Below, piece after piece: positions 1 through 5,022 of a stretch of DNA of 6,071 nucleotides. Below the pieces are notes generated by a model that was not told the DNA's origin, made no database searches, and was given only the letters and a program-made list of their open reading frames with translations. The stretch's first letter is position 1. Every line of letters starts with the position of its first letter. The translations under genes were made by a program, and so were the position numbers. Origin of the DNA: Chloroflexota bacterium (lineage in GTDB: Bacteria > Chloroflexota > UBA6077); contig JAJYKO010000378.1 in the NCBI GenBank assembly GCA_021788565.1, positions 1 to 6,071 on the forward strand. The letters are read 5' to 3'.

Positions 1-757
1 CCACCGGGCCCGCCAGTGCTTGCCAAACCGAGTCCACTAGGTCGAAGGTGAACAACTGAGCCAGCAACAGCGAAATTGTCAGAAGGGCAGCGACCACACC
101 CAGCAGCAGGATCAGCCATGGACCGCCCAGCTTCAGGGCCGCCCCATCGCTACTGCCCTGGTCTCGGCTCACGTCGACAACCCGGGCCAGCGGCATGCCT
201 ACCAACCCTGTCGAGACGACGATGAAGGTTCCCAGAAGGAGCGGCTCGGCCGGAAAGGGGGAGACGGCCCCGGCGAGGGCCACGATTACCAGCAGGGTCG
301 TCATGGCCAGAGTCCCCGCCGCGAACTCATCCTCCACCAGTGACAGAGACATGGGCGAGCGCCCAAGCCCGGTGGCTCTCCACCACAGGAAGATGGCGAA
401 CGCGCCGGAAGTGGCCGCCCGCAACCCATTTCCCCCACCGAAGAGCTGAGCCGGCAACTGAGCCAGATCTCCACCCATGGTGAATGCCGGCAGCCGCATG
501 AAGGCTGCACCAAGGGTGGTGATGACGGCCACGAGCGAGAGGGCTACCCTGGCCGCTTTGGGATATCGCCTGCGGCCCGCGGCCCAGCGCGTCGTCGCCA
601 CCGCCAGCACCAGAATTGCCACCAGGGGCAGAGGGTCCAGCGCCACGCCCCCTGTCCTCAGCACCCATAGGCCCGCGGTAATAGCCCAGCAGTAATTCCA
701 GATGGCTTCGCTGCCCAGGATAAGCAGGTACTGAAGCGGAGCGATTCCAGGCTTCAT
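1..757 (-). CDS. Polytopic membrane protein, third gene of the MoxR-DUF58 operon (partial, C-terminus beyond window)
   Basis: The minus-strand frame opens with ATG at 757-755 and stays open for 252 codons to the left edge, so the C-terminus is missing. The start overlaps the stop of the DUF58 gene as ATGA, which implies translational coupling. The protein is very hydrophobic, with likely membrane segments near residues 9-32, 42-58, 69-88, 146-166, 171-193 and 212-234. A short basic stretch (RWAAGRRRYPKAAR, 57-70) lies between segments, and a WWRATGLGRSPMS motif follows a further hydrophobic stretch near 116-127. Genes in this position after MoxR and DUF58 often encode DUF4129 or TgpA-like transglutaminase membrane proteins. 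The WWR-G-LGR-P pattern recalls DUF4129 proteins, but the part that would decide this is not in the window. The membrane location is seen directly; the family is inferred from context and general resemblance. Envelope-associated function is likely. Confidence 0.8.
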   Translation of the reverse strand, partial: MKPGIAPLQYLLILGSEAIWNYCWAITAGLWVLRTGGVALDPLPLVAILVLAVATTRWAAGRRRYPKAARVALSLVAVITTLGAAFMRLPAFTMGGDLAQLPAQLFGGGNGLRAATSGAFAIFLWWRATGLGRSPMSLSLVEDEFAAGTLAMTTLLVIVALAGAVSPFPAEPLLLGTFIVVSTGLVGMPLARVVDVSRDQGSSDGAALKLGGPWLILLLGVVAALLTISLLLAQLFTFDLVDSVWQALAGPV

Positions 758-1977
758 GGTGCCAGCACCGCCATCTCCTTCCATGCCTCGGGGGGACCGA
801 CTCGACGCACGGTGATGCCGTCCAACGCGGTCTGGCCGCCCTGCCGGCCAGTCAGAAGCACAGTCACCGGATGCCCGTGTCTCCGCATTCCGAGCAGCCT
901 ATCGACGATGGGAGCGGTGAAAACGGCCGTGACGACGACCAGAGTCACTCCGTAGGGCAGTCGCAGAGACTCCTCGGCCAGCAGGGTGTCGAATGGCTGG
1001 GACTGCAGGGGCTGAAGCCGTCCCAGCGCCAGCAGGATCCGCTCCAACTGGCCGTGGTCCCGACTCGGCTCTACCGCAACGCCGCCTCGCCCTCCCCGAT
1101 GCTGGCCATTACTGTACAGCCCCAGTTGGTAGCCTTGTTCCAGCCCCCACTGAGCGACAGAGGCGGCGGTGGTAATCCCCAGTTCCAGAACGTCGGGATC
1201 GTAACCATACTCCAGGCCAACCTCGTCGGAGGTTGCCAGGTTCAGGAAGACCACCAACTTGTGGCTGGATGTCGCCTCGTAGGACCTGACCTGCAACTGA
1301 TTAGTCCTGGCTGTGGCCGGCCAGTGAACACGGCGAAGCCCGTCGGAAGGGCGGTACTCGCGCACCCCAGCGACCCGGCTGACGTCCTCGAAAATCCAAC
1401 TGTGGGCCCGCAGCTCCCCTAACGGATGGTTGGCCGGCAGGCCCAGCCTGGTCAAGGGCACGACTCGCGGATACACCACGAGGCTGTCCATCAACTCCGC
1501 GCTACGCTCCACCGTGACGAACCCGAAAAGGTCGCCGGAGCGGAGTCGAATGGGGCCGATAATGTGCTCCCCTCGGGTAGAACACGGGATGGCATATCGG
1601 CGGCGGACCCGCTCGTAGGGGCGCAGCGGAAGAAGGTGGACCAGGCGAGCCCGGTCGGGCAGCGAGGAGAGACGCACTCGGCCCCGTTTCGGTCGAAGGT
1701 CCCGGGGTAGTTCCTCCTCCACCTCCAGCCAGGAGAGAGGGAGGAACTTGCGGTTGACGACCTCGACCTCCAACAGGGTCTCCTCGCCAAATGGAACCGG
1801 GTTCCGGCTGAAACGCCGGCGGTACTCCACTCCGACGAGACAATAGCGCTCCCACAGCCGCGACAGCAGCGCGGCCAGGAGAAGCGACAGGGTAAACAGG
1901 AAGAGGGGGGTCGCCCGAGTCAGCAGACTCAGGGCCAGTAGGACCGCCAGCGTGACCAGCATCTCGCTGCCGAACAC
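754..1977 (-). CDS. DUF58 domain-containing membrane-anchored protein
   Basis: This 407-residue protein starts at a GTG. A Shine-Dalgarno sequence (GAGAGGA) 9 nt upstream overlaps the stop of the MoxR-like gene, leaving a 6-nt intergenic gap. A hydrophobic N-terminal region (about 7-40) gives one or two membrane segments. A beta-rich region follows (45-170). The DUF58 signature is at 206-234: REYRPSDGLRRVHWPATART, then a conserved VRSYE. The C-terminal half (240-407) looks like a von Willebrand A-like fold. The strand that carries the metal-site DxSxS in classical vWA domains reads LVVFLNLATS here (241-250), so the metal site appears degenerate. DUF58 proteins are regularly encoded next to MoxR ATPases and are thought to be partners or substrates in a membrane-bound assembly system. 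The exact role here is unknown. Family assignment is secure from the signature, length and neighbours. Confidence 0.95.
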   Translation of the reverse strand: MFGSEMLVTLAVLLALSLLTRATPLFLFTLSLLLAALLSRLWERYCLVGVEYRRRFSRNPVPFGEETLLEVEVVNRKFLPLSWLEVEEELPRDLRPKRGRVRLSSLPDRARLVHLLPLRPYERVRRRYAIPCSTRGEHIIGPIRLRSGDLFGFVTVERSAELMDSLVVYPRVVPLTRLGLPANHPLGELRAHSWIFEDVSRVAGVREYRPSDGLRRVHWPATARTNQLQVRSYEATSSHKLVVFLNLATSDEVGLEYGYDPDVLELGITTAASVAQWGLEQGYQLGLYSNGQHRGGRGGVAVEPSRDHGQLERILLALGRLQPLQSQPFDTLLAEESLRLPYGVTLVVVTAVFTAPIVDRLLGMRRHGHPVTVLLTGRQGGQTALDGITVRRVGPPEAWKEMAVLAP

Positions 1978-1983
1978 GGACTG

Positions 1984-2988
1984 TTATCCTCTCGCCGTGA
2001 TCCCGTCCTCCACCGGAGCGGGCACCCTCTCCAGAAGGGCAGCAACCGCCTGTGCCCCGCCTTGCCCATGGAGGTAACCCTGAGAGGTCAGGATCAGCCG
2101 GTGTGAGAGGATCGGCCCTGCCAGCCGTTTCACATCGTCGGGGAGAACGTACTCTCGGCCGTCTAGGGCTGCCAATGCCTGGCTGGCCTTCAGCAGGGCG
2201 ATGGTGGCCCTGGGGCTAGCGCCCAGGCTCACCTCGGTGGCCTCGCGAGAAGCCCGCACCAATTCCACAAGGTAGTCCTCTACCGCATCGCCCAGGTACA
2301 CCCGGCGACAAGCCTCGGCTAACTCGGGCAACTCGTCCAAGGAGAGCACGGGCTGCAACTCCGACAGGGGGTTGGCGACGTGGAATCGGCGAGCAATCTG
2401 CTTCTCTTCCTCCTTCGTGGGGTAGCCGAGCCCGAGGCGCATCAGAAACCGGTCCAACTGGGCCTCCGGTAGAGGGAAGGTCCCTTCCAACTCCACCGGA
2501 TTCTCCGTGGCCAGTACAAAGAAAGGGCGAGGCAGGGGATAGGTCTCTCCATCCACCGTAACCTGCCGTTCTTCCATGGCTTCAAGGAGAGCAGATTGGG
2601 TACGGGGGGTCGCTCTATTGATCTCGTCCGCCAACAGAACGTTCGCGAAGACGGGGCCGGGCCGAAACTGGAACTGCTGGGTCTGCTGGTTGAAGAAGGA
2701 GACACCGGTCACGTCTGAAGGGAGCAGGTCGGGGGTGAACTGTATCCGTTGAAAGGACATCCCCAAGGATCGAGCCAGGGCCTTAGCCAGGGTCGTCTTG
2801 CCGAGCCCCGGAACGTCGTCCAGGAGAACGTGCCCCTCACAGATCAACGCCACCAGCAACATGGTGATTGTCTCGTCTTTTCCGACAATGACCCTGCCGA
2901 CATTCTCGCGGATCCGACTCGCAGCCTCGGCTACGACCGTGCACGATTCCGGCACGACTCGATACCTCACCATGGATATATCGAACAC
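1984..2988 (-). CDS. MoxR-family AAA+ ATPase
   Basis: This 334-residue cytoplasmic ATPase is the first gene of the operon. Visible motifs are Walker A DVPGLGKTT (58-66), Walker B VLLADEINRA (117-126), sensor 1 ATENP (160-164), the arginine-finger region EAQLDRF (175-181) and sensor 2 GASPRA (256-261, R260). The region around SDVTGVSFFN (91-100) and the PGPVFANVLLADEINRA block are typical of MoxR proteins. Length is normal for the family. MoxR ATPases act as chaperone-like remodelling factors with vWA or DUF58 partners, and the next gene encodes such a partner. Start choice is uncertain. The GTG at 2988 gives the longest frame but has only a weak adjacent GTAGG. An ATG five codons in (2973) and a GTG right after it are alternatives, and all lie well upstream of the ATPase core. 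All nucleotide-binding residues are present, so the enzyme should be active. Confidence 0.97.
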   Translation of the reverse strand: MFDISMVRYRVVPESCTVVAEAASRIRENVGRVIVGKDETITMLLVALICEGHVLLDDVPGLGKTTLAKALARSLGMSFQRIQFTPDLLPSDVTGVSFFNQQTQQFQFRPGPVFANVLLADEINRATPRTQSALLEAMEERQVTVDGETYPLPRPFFVLATENPVELEGTFPLPEAQLDRFLMRLGLGYPTKEEEKQIARRFHVANPLSELQPVLSLDELPELAEACRRVYLGDAVEDYLVELVRASREATEVSLGASPRATIALLKASQALAALDGREYVLPDDVKRLAGPILSHRLILTSQGYLHGQGGAQAVAALLERVPAPVEDGITARG

Positions 2989-3059
2989 CCTACGGTAACA
3001 GGACGATTAGCAACGCTTCTCGTGAAGTGCACCCCGCGCCCGAGCAGCAGTGCCGGCCG

Positions 3060-3065
3060 ATTATA
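3060..3065 (-). promoter_or_regulatory. Extended -10 promoter of the MoxR operon
   Basis: On the minus strand the sequence reads TGCTATAAT, a perfect TATAAT with the extended TGn element. Sixteen nt upstream (3082-3087) is a weak -35, CTGAAG. Transcription would start near 3053 and leave a leader of about 65 nt before the GTG at 2988. No other promoter-like sequence is evident in the short gap. The element lies at the very edge of the moaA remnant. Prediction from consensus only. Confidence 0.6.
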
Positions 3066-3082
3066 GCACCTTCCTCTTAGCC

Positions 3083-3229
3083 TTCAGCCGCACCTACTAC
3101 ATGCCAGAGGAAGGAATGCAGTGGATCAACCGCGAGCGAGTGCTCACCTTCCAGGAGATGACTCGTGTGGTCCACATCTTCGTCGGGCTCGGTATCGACG
3201 AAATCCGGCTCACCGGGGGCGGACCGCCG
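3083..3229 (+). pseudogene. moaA: moaA remnant (GTP 3',8-cyclase), internal N-terminal fragment
   Basis: About 49 codons in one plus frame closely match the N-terminal radical-SAM part of MoaA: YYMPEEGMQW, then VLTFQEMTRVV, then LGIDEIRLTGG. MoaA, with MoaC, makes cyclic pyranopterin monophosphate for the molybdenum cofactor, and needs a CxxxCxxC cluster just before MPEEG. Here that stretch reads AFSRTYYMPEEG. The last cysteine has become tyrosine and the other two are absent, so the iron-sulfur site is destroyed. The LTGGEP motif reads LTGGGP. After it, the DNA resembles the usual P-L-V-R-R codons only if one extra base at about 3232 is skipped, which suggests a frameshift. Homology then fades by about 3240, and the rest of the gene (about 270 residues) is missing. 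Upstream, the open frame can begin at a GTG at 3050, but nothing there looks like a native MoaA N-terminus. It is best read as a decayed relic. Confidence 0.85.
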
Positions 3230-3264
3230 TGTCCGCACGTGTCCTCATCTACAGCACGCGGGGC

Positions 3265-3286
3265 GGGCCGGCGGCTCTGCCGGCCC
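3265..3286. repeat. GC-rich perfect palindrome, possible small dispersed repeat or terminator
   Basis: GGGCCGGC (3265-3272) and GCCGGCCC (3279-3286) form a perfect 8-bp stem with a 6-nt loop, inside a stretch rich in GGGG and CCCC. It sits 34 bp beyond the stop of the DUF3618 gene and just past the moaA remnant. There is no T-tract on either side, so it is not a standard intrinsic terminator. It may still end or stabilise the DUF3618 transcript. The surrounding form (GGGGCGGGCC, loop, GGCCCCTAC) resembles short palindromes scattered in intergenic regions of some high-GC environmental bacteria; that resemblance is from memory. Confidence 0.6.
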
Positions 3287-3319
3287 CTACATCGTACTGC
3301 GGTGATGACCTCTGCGGCC

Positions 3320-3883
3320 TCAGCCCTTCGGCGGCTCCTCGTGCATCGTGGAGCGCCAGACGCTGGCAGTCATCCGCTTGAACAACATCGAGCCGAGTGT
3401 GGTCATCACGCTGGCCACCCCGACCCACAGTAGGCGCTTAACCATGCTTGGCTCCTCCCTCACAGGGACCAGCTTCACGTTCGAACGAGTCCCGTCCACC
3501 TGCTGAGTTAGACCGCGGAAGTTGTCGCTGACCCGATTGAGCGAGCCCCTCACCTGCTCGTTGGCCCGATCGGAGGCCGTCGGCTGACGCATCGTCGCAA
3601 CCCATGAGAAGACGAACCCCATGACCCCGGCAAGCAACCCGACCGAGGCGAAGGTCGCCGCGAAGGGATGCTGACGGACCGGCTCCGGCATCTCGTCTGC
3701 CAGATGGCTAACGGTGGATGCCGCGTCCCCCACCACCAAATTGGCCCGTTCCGCCACGGTAGACGTCATTCCGCGGGCCAGCCTCGGGAGTGAAGCCCTC
3801 CGCTCCAGTTCGTCGACGATGACGTCGCTCTCGCGACGTAACCTTTCTATCTCGCTTGCGATGTCATCTGGGCTCTTACCCAT
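3320..3883 (-). CDS. DUF3618 membrane protein with C-terminal DUF4235-like segment
   Basis: This protein has 187 residues. The ATG at 3883 was chosen because GGAGG lies 7 nt upstream and the protein then begins MGKSPDDIASEIERLRRESD, the typical amphipathic DUF3618 start. The same frame extends upstream to 4297, but that part is an arginine/glycine-rich shadow of the holin gene. Residues 1-35 form a helix/coiled coil. A soluble linker follows, and then one membrane segment at about 76-97, preceded by the common pattern EPVRQHPFAA. Residues 100-145 are polar. The tail (147-187) is a second hydrophobic helix plus SVWRSTMHEEPPKG, resembling small DUF4235 proteins (weak, from memory). The gene overlaps the holin-like gene by 37 bp, so translation is probably coupled. 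DUF3618 proteins are found with holin-X-like proteins and are thought to be envelope or stress proteins; no biochemical role is established. An internal start is described separately. Confidence 0.88.
   Translation of the reverse strand: MGKSPDDIASEIERLRRESDVIVDELERRASLPRLARGMTSTVAERANLVVGDAASTVSHLADEMPEPVRQHPFAATFASVGLLAGVMGFVFSWVATMRQPTASDRANEQVRGSLNRVSDNFRGLTQQVDGTRSNVKLVPVREEPSMVKRLLWVGVASVMTTLGSMLFKRMTASVWRSTMHEEPPKG
3443..3463 (-). promoter_or_regulatory. Internal Shine-Dalgarno and in-frame ATG inside the DUF3618 gene
   Basis: On the minus strand GTGAGGGAGG (3454-3463) is followed after 8 nt by ATG (3445-3443), in frame with the DUF3618 protein at residue 147. The same sequence, extended to 11 bp, lies 7 nt before the DUF3618 start itself (3890-3900). 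Initiation here would give a 41-residue protein of one membrane helix with a VWRSTMHEEPPKG tail, ending at 3320. This could be a nested gene, or a formerly separate DUF4235-like gene now joined in frame. Use of this start is inferred. Confidence 0.55.
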
Positions 3884-4248
3884 TGGATGTCCTCCCTCAC
3901 AGTTCGCCGAGTCCGCTTCAGCGGTCGCATTTTGGTGCGACTCAGCCCGACCAGCGCGGCTATGGTTCCGAGAACGGCGAATACACCGGCCACGATGAGT
4001 GCCACTGCCCACGGGTAAAGAGCAGCTCCTAACCAGACAACTAGCGCCACGACGAGAGCTACGAACGCCGTATAGGCCATCAGTCCGGCCGCGGCCAGGC
4101 CGGCGACCGCGATCCCAACTTGAATTGCGTCCACCTTGGCCTCCTGCTTCGCGAGCTCGGTTTCCCGATCGACCAGAGTGGACATGTTGTTTATTAGACG
4201 GCGTACTAGCTCGCCCGTACTGAGCTGACGTATCTCGGACTCCTGCAC
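3847..4248 (-). CDS. Holin-X-like (DUF1469 / phage holin superfamily III) membrane protein
   Basis: This 133-residue protein starts at a GTG with a near-perfect AAGGAGG 8 nt upstream, which fixes the start. Residues 7-40 form an amphipathic helix with the family pattern STGELVRRLINNMSTLVDRE, then TELAKQEAK. Two long hydrophobic segments follow (about 44-75 and 80-102). The tail is basic (RTKMRPLKRTRRTVRED). This layout and length match the Actinobacterial Holin-X/DUF1469 family. These are chromosomal membrane proteins, and despite the name there is no sign of a prophage here. The family commonly pairs with DUF3618 genes, as in this window, and probably acts in the cell envelope, perhaps under stress. 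The last 12 codons overlap the next gene; its Shine-Dalgarno sequence encodes the VRED of this protein. No clear promoter is seen upstream; an AT-poor stretch of about 165 bp separates it from the 4431-4502 repeat. Confidence 0.9.
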   Translation of the reverse strand: MQESEIRQLSTGELVRRLINNMSTLVDRETELAKQEAKVDAIQVGIAVAGLAAAGLMAYTAFVALVVALVVWLGAALYPWAVALIVAGVFAVLGTIAALVGLSRTKMRPLKRTRRTVREDIQWVRAQMTSQAR

Positions 4249-4430
4249 GGCCCCTTCCTCCTTCTAGTCCGGCTCCCCGCGATGGCGGAGGAACCATCCG
4301 GCCAAGTCGCGCCCTGCGCCACCAGCCACATTCGGCAGCTTAGTCGCAGATGTCCAAGAGCGCAGTGATCGTGCCACGCGGGAGGGTACGGGGCATGGTT
4401 CGTGGAGCAGCCGAATTGGAGTGACAGTCC

Positions 4431-4502
4431 GGGAGGGCGAGCCTCCCGGCGAGCCGCCACGTCGGTAGGAAACTGGCGGCTCAGCAGGAGCTTCGCCCTC
4501 CC
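4431..4502. repeat. Dispersed palindromic repeat (GGGAGGGCGA type), REP-like
   Basis: The left arm (4431-4459) begins GGGAGGGCGA and ends GAGCCGCCA. The right arm (4474-4502) is its inverted copy with about 24 of 29 positions matching, separated by 14 bp. The perfect outer (10-bp) and inner (9-bp) parts flank a variable middle, which is usual for a diverged mobile palindrome. Translated in one minus frame the element gives WEGEAPAEPP and GGSPGGSPS, peptides I recognise as artefactual translations of an intergenic repeat abundant in Planctomycetes and some other environmental bacteria. Such elements are usually moved by REP-associated transposases; none is in the window. Confidence 0.75.
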
Positions 4503-4643
4503 ATCGTCCTCCCGAGCCCTCAGCGGCACTGCGACCCCAACGCTGAACCATGCCGGGTACGGAAACGGTGCGTCCGTCCCGAAGTGAGTGGATGCGTCCT
4601 TGCTCAGTGGCGCGGCGCTGAAGCGACCGCGCTTAGAAAACGA

Positions 4644-4728
4644 AGCCCTGTCGGGCTGGGACCCAGTCCGAAGGACTTTGTCTTTTCAGCCCTGCGGCTT
4701 CAGCCCAGGGCTATCCCTAGTTTGGGAT
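4644..4728. repeat. Cluster of four small hairpins, likely dispersed repeat unit
   Basis: Four inverted repeats follow one another closely. AGCCC/GGGCT is at 4644-4657. AGTCC-GAA-GGACT is at 4665-4677. The third pairs AGCCCTG with CAGGGCT (4688-4694, 4706-4712) and also has an inner GGCT-TC-AGCC, giving about 11 bp with one bulge. ATCCC/GGGAT is at 4713-4728. The AGTCCGAAGGACT plus AGCCC...GGCTTCAGCC pattern resembles repeats scattered between genes in Chloroflexota and Planctomycetota genomes (from memory). It lies upstream of the predicted promoter, so it is not part of the carboxyltransferase leader. Confidence 0.6.
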
Positions 4729-4784
4729 GGTCTCAGACAGATCAAGGAACGGCCACTGCTCTCGAAGCTGGCACCTGCCATATT

Positions 4785-4809
4785 TAGTATATACATATGG
4801 TGTACACTA
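4785..4809. promoter_or_regulatory. Operator-like dyad next to the -35 element
   Basis: In this AT-rich island, 8 of 12 opposed positions of the 25-bp stretch pair as an interrupted palindrome (outer TAGT/ACTA). It also contains two perfect 8-bp palindromes, GTATATAC (4787-4794) and GTGTACAC (4800-4807), with centres 13 bp apart. The dyad ends one base before the TTGACT element at 4811. The GT-N-TAC type of half-site is found in GntR-family operators, so a GntR-type regulator is one possibility. An UP-element role for the AT-rich part is another. Confidence 0.4.
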
Positions 4810-4810
4810 C

Positions 4811-4839
4811 TTGACTCCGAGCTGTTCCAGCCTTACACT
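4811..4839 (+). promoter_or_regulatory. Sigma-70 type promoter of the carboxyltransferase gene
   Basis: TTGACT (4811-4816, 5 of 6 consensus positions) is followed after exactly 17 bp by TACACT (4834-4839, 4 of 6). Transcription should start near 4846, which leaves a leader of about 175 nt before the ATG at 5023. The start point falls only a few bases before the GCTCAG arm of the leader structure. Confidence 0.6.
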
Positions 4840-4848
4840 GGGGTTAGT

Positions 4849-4926
4849 GCTCAGCGTCGAGCCGAAAGCCGCGTTGGTGAGCGGCAGTATCCCCTTTATA
4901 CCCTCGTGTCTTTCGGCCCCCTGAGC
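4849..4926 (+). ncRNA. Candidate structured leader RNA (multibranch fold), possible riboswitch-like element
   Basis: A closing stem GCTCAG (4849-4854) with CTGAGC (4921-4926) is perfect. Inside it, after a small asymmetric loop, is a second perfect stem GCCGAAAG (4861-4868) with CTTTCGGC (4910-4917). Enclosed between these are two further hairpins: CCGC/GCGG (4869-4872, 4881-4884; 8-nt loop) and a weaker GTAT/ATAC (4887-4890, 4898-4901). This gives a compact three-way-junction shape starting almost at the predicted transcription start. I compared it by eye with consensus features of TPP, cobalamin, SAM, FMN, glycine, c-di-GMP, ZTP, guanidine and T-box leaders and recognise none. The pairing is seen directly; a regulatory role is inference. 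Confidence 0.5.
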
Positions 4927-4928
4927 TG

Positions 4929-5013
4929 CTCCATCCCTAACACTCCCTTGATTAAGGGACAAGCTTCGTGGGAAGCGGTGTTGCTAGGCGGAATAATCCT
5001 AGTGTGATTGGAG
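4929..5013 (+). promoter_or_regulatory. Leader segment with hairpins and possible Shine-Dalgarno sequestration
   Basis: Three hairpins follow the multibranch fold: TCCCTT-GATT-AAGGGA (4944-4959), GCTTC-GTGG-GAAGC (4963-4976) and CTAGG/CCTAG (4984-5002). In an alternative arrangement CTCCA (4929-4933) pairs with TGGAG (5009-5013), which holds the Shine-Dalgarno of the downstream gene. ACACT (4940-4944) then pairs with AGTGT (5001-5005), nested inside. The second arrangement competes with the CTAGG/CCTAG hairpin and would hide the ribosome binding site. No T-tract follows any hairpin, so control of translation is more likely than termination. Confidence 0.4.
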
Positions 5014-5022
5014 ACGACTGAC

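Larger units (their letters stand above)
4249..5022. other. Gene-free region between divergent transcription units
   Basis: No convincing protein gene lies in this 774-bp gap. The first part (4267-4430) should carry the promoter of the holin-like gene, but I see no confident -35/-10 pair on the minus strand. The rest holds a large palindromic repeat (4431-4502), a run of small hairpins (4644-4728), an AT-rich operator-like dyad (4785-4809), a promoter (4811-4839) and a structured leader. A plus-strand open frame of 139 codons at 4588-5007 runs through the hairpins, promoter and leader, and its product looks like no known family. It is regarded as chance. Confidence 0.7.

Noticed and set aside
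871..1422. Plus-strand open frame of 183 codons opposite the DUF58 gene
   Set aside because: It is the antisense of a clear conserved gene and its product has no family-like pattern.
3847..4248. Prophage or lysis cassette suggested by the holin-like protein
   Set aside because: DUF1469/holin-X proteins are common chromosomal genes paired with DUF3618. No endolysin, phage structural gene or integrase is present.
3884..4297. Upstream extension of the DUF3618 frame to 4297 (325 codons in total)
   Set aside because: The added 138 residues are arginine, glycine and serine rich, lie antiphase to the well-supported holin-like gene, and a perfect Shine-Dalgarno marks the ATG at 3883.
4206..4551. 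Two overlapping minus-strand open frames upstream of the holin-like gene
   Set aside because: One carries EGEAPAEP-type peptides that come from the palindromic repeat, and neither resembles a protein family.
4588..5007. Plus-strand open frame of 139 codons in the intergenic region
   Set aside because: It runs through the hairpin cluster, the predicted promoter and the structured leader, has no recognisable domain, and its start lacks a convincing Shine-Dalgarno sequence.
4846..5022. T-box or other known riboswitch in the carboxyltransferase leader
   Set aside because: No T-box sequence (TGGNACCGCG-like), no terminator T-tract and no consensus of common riboswitch classes could be found by eye.
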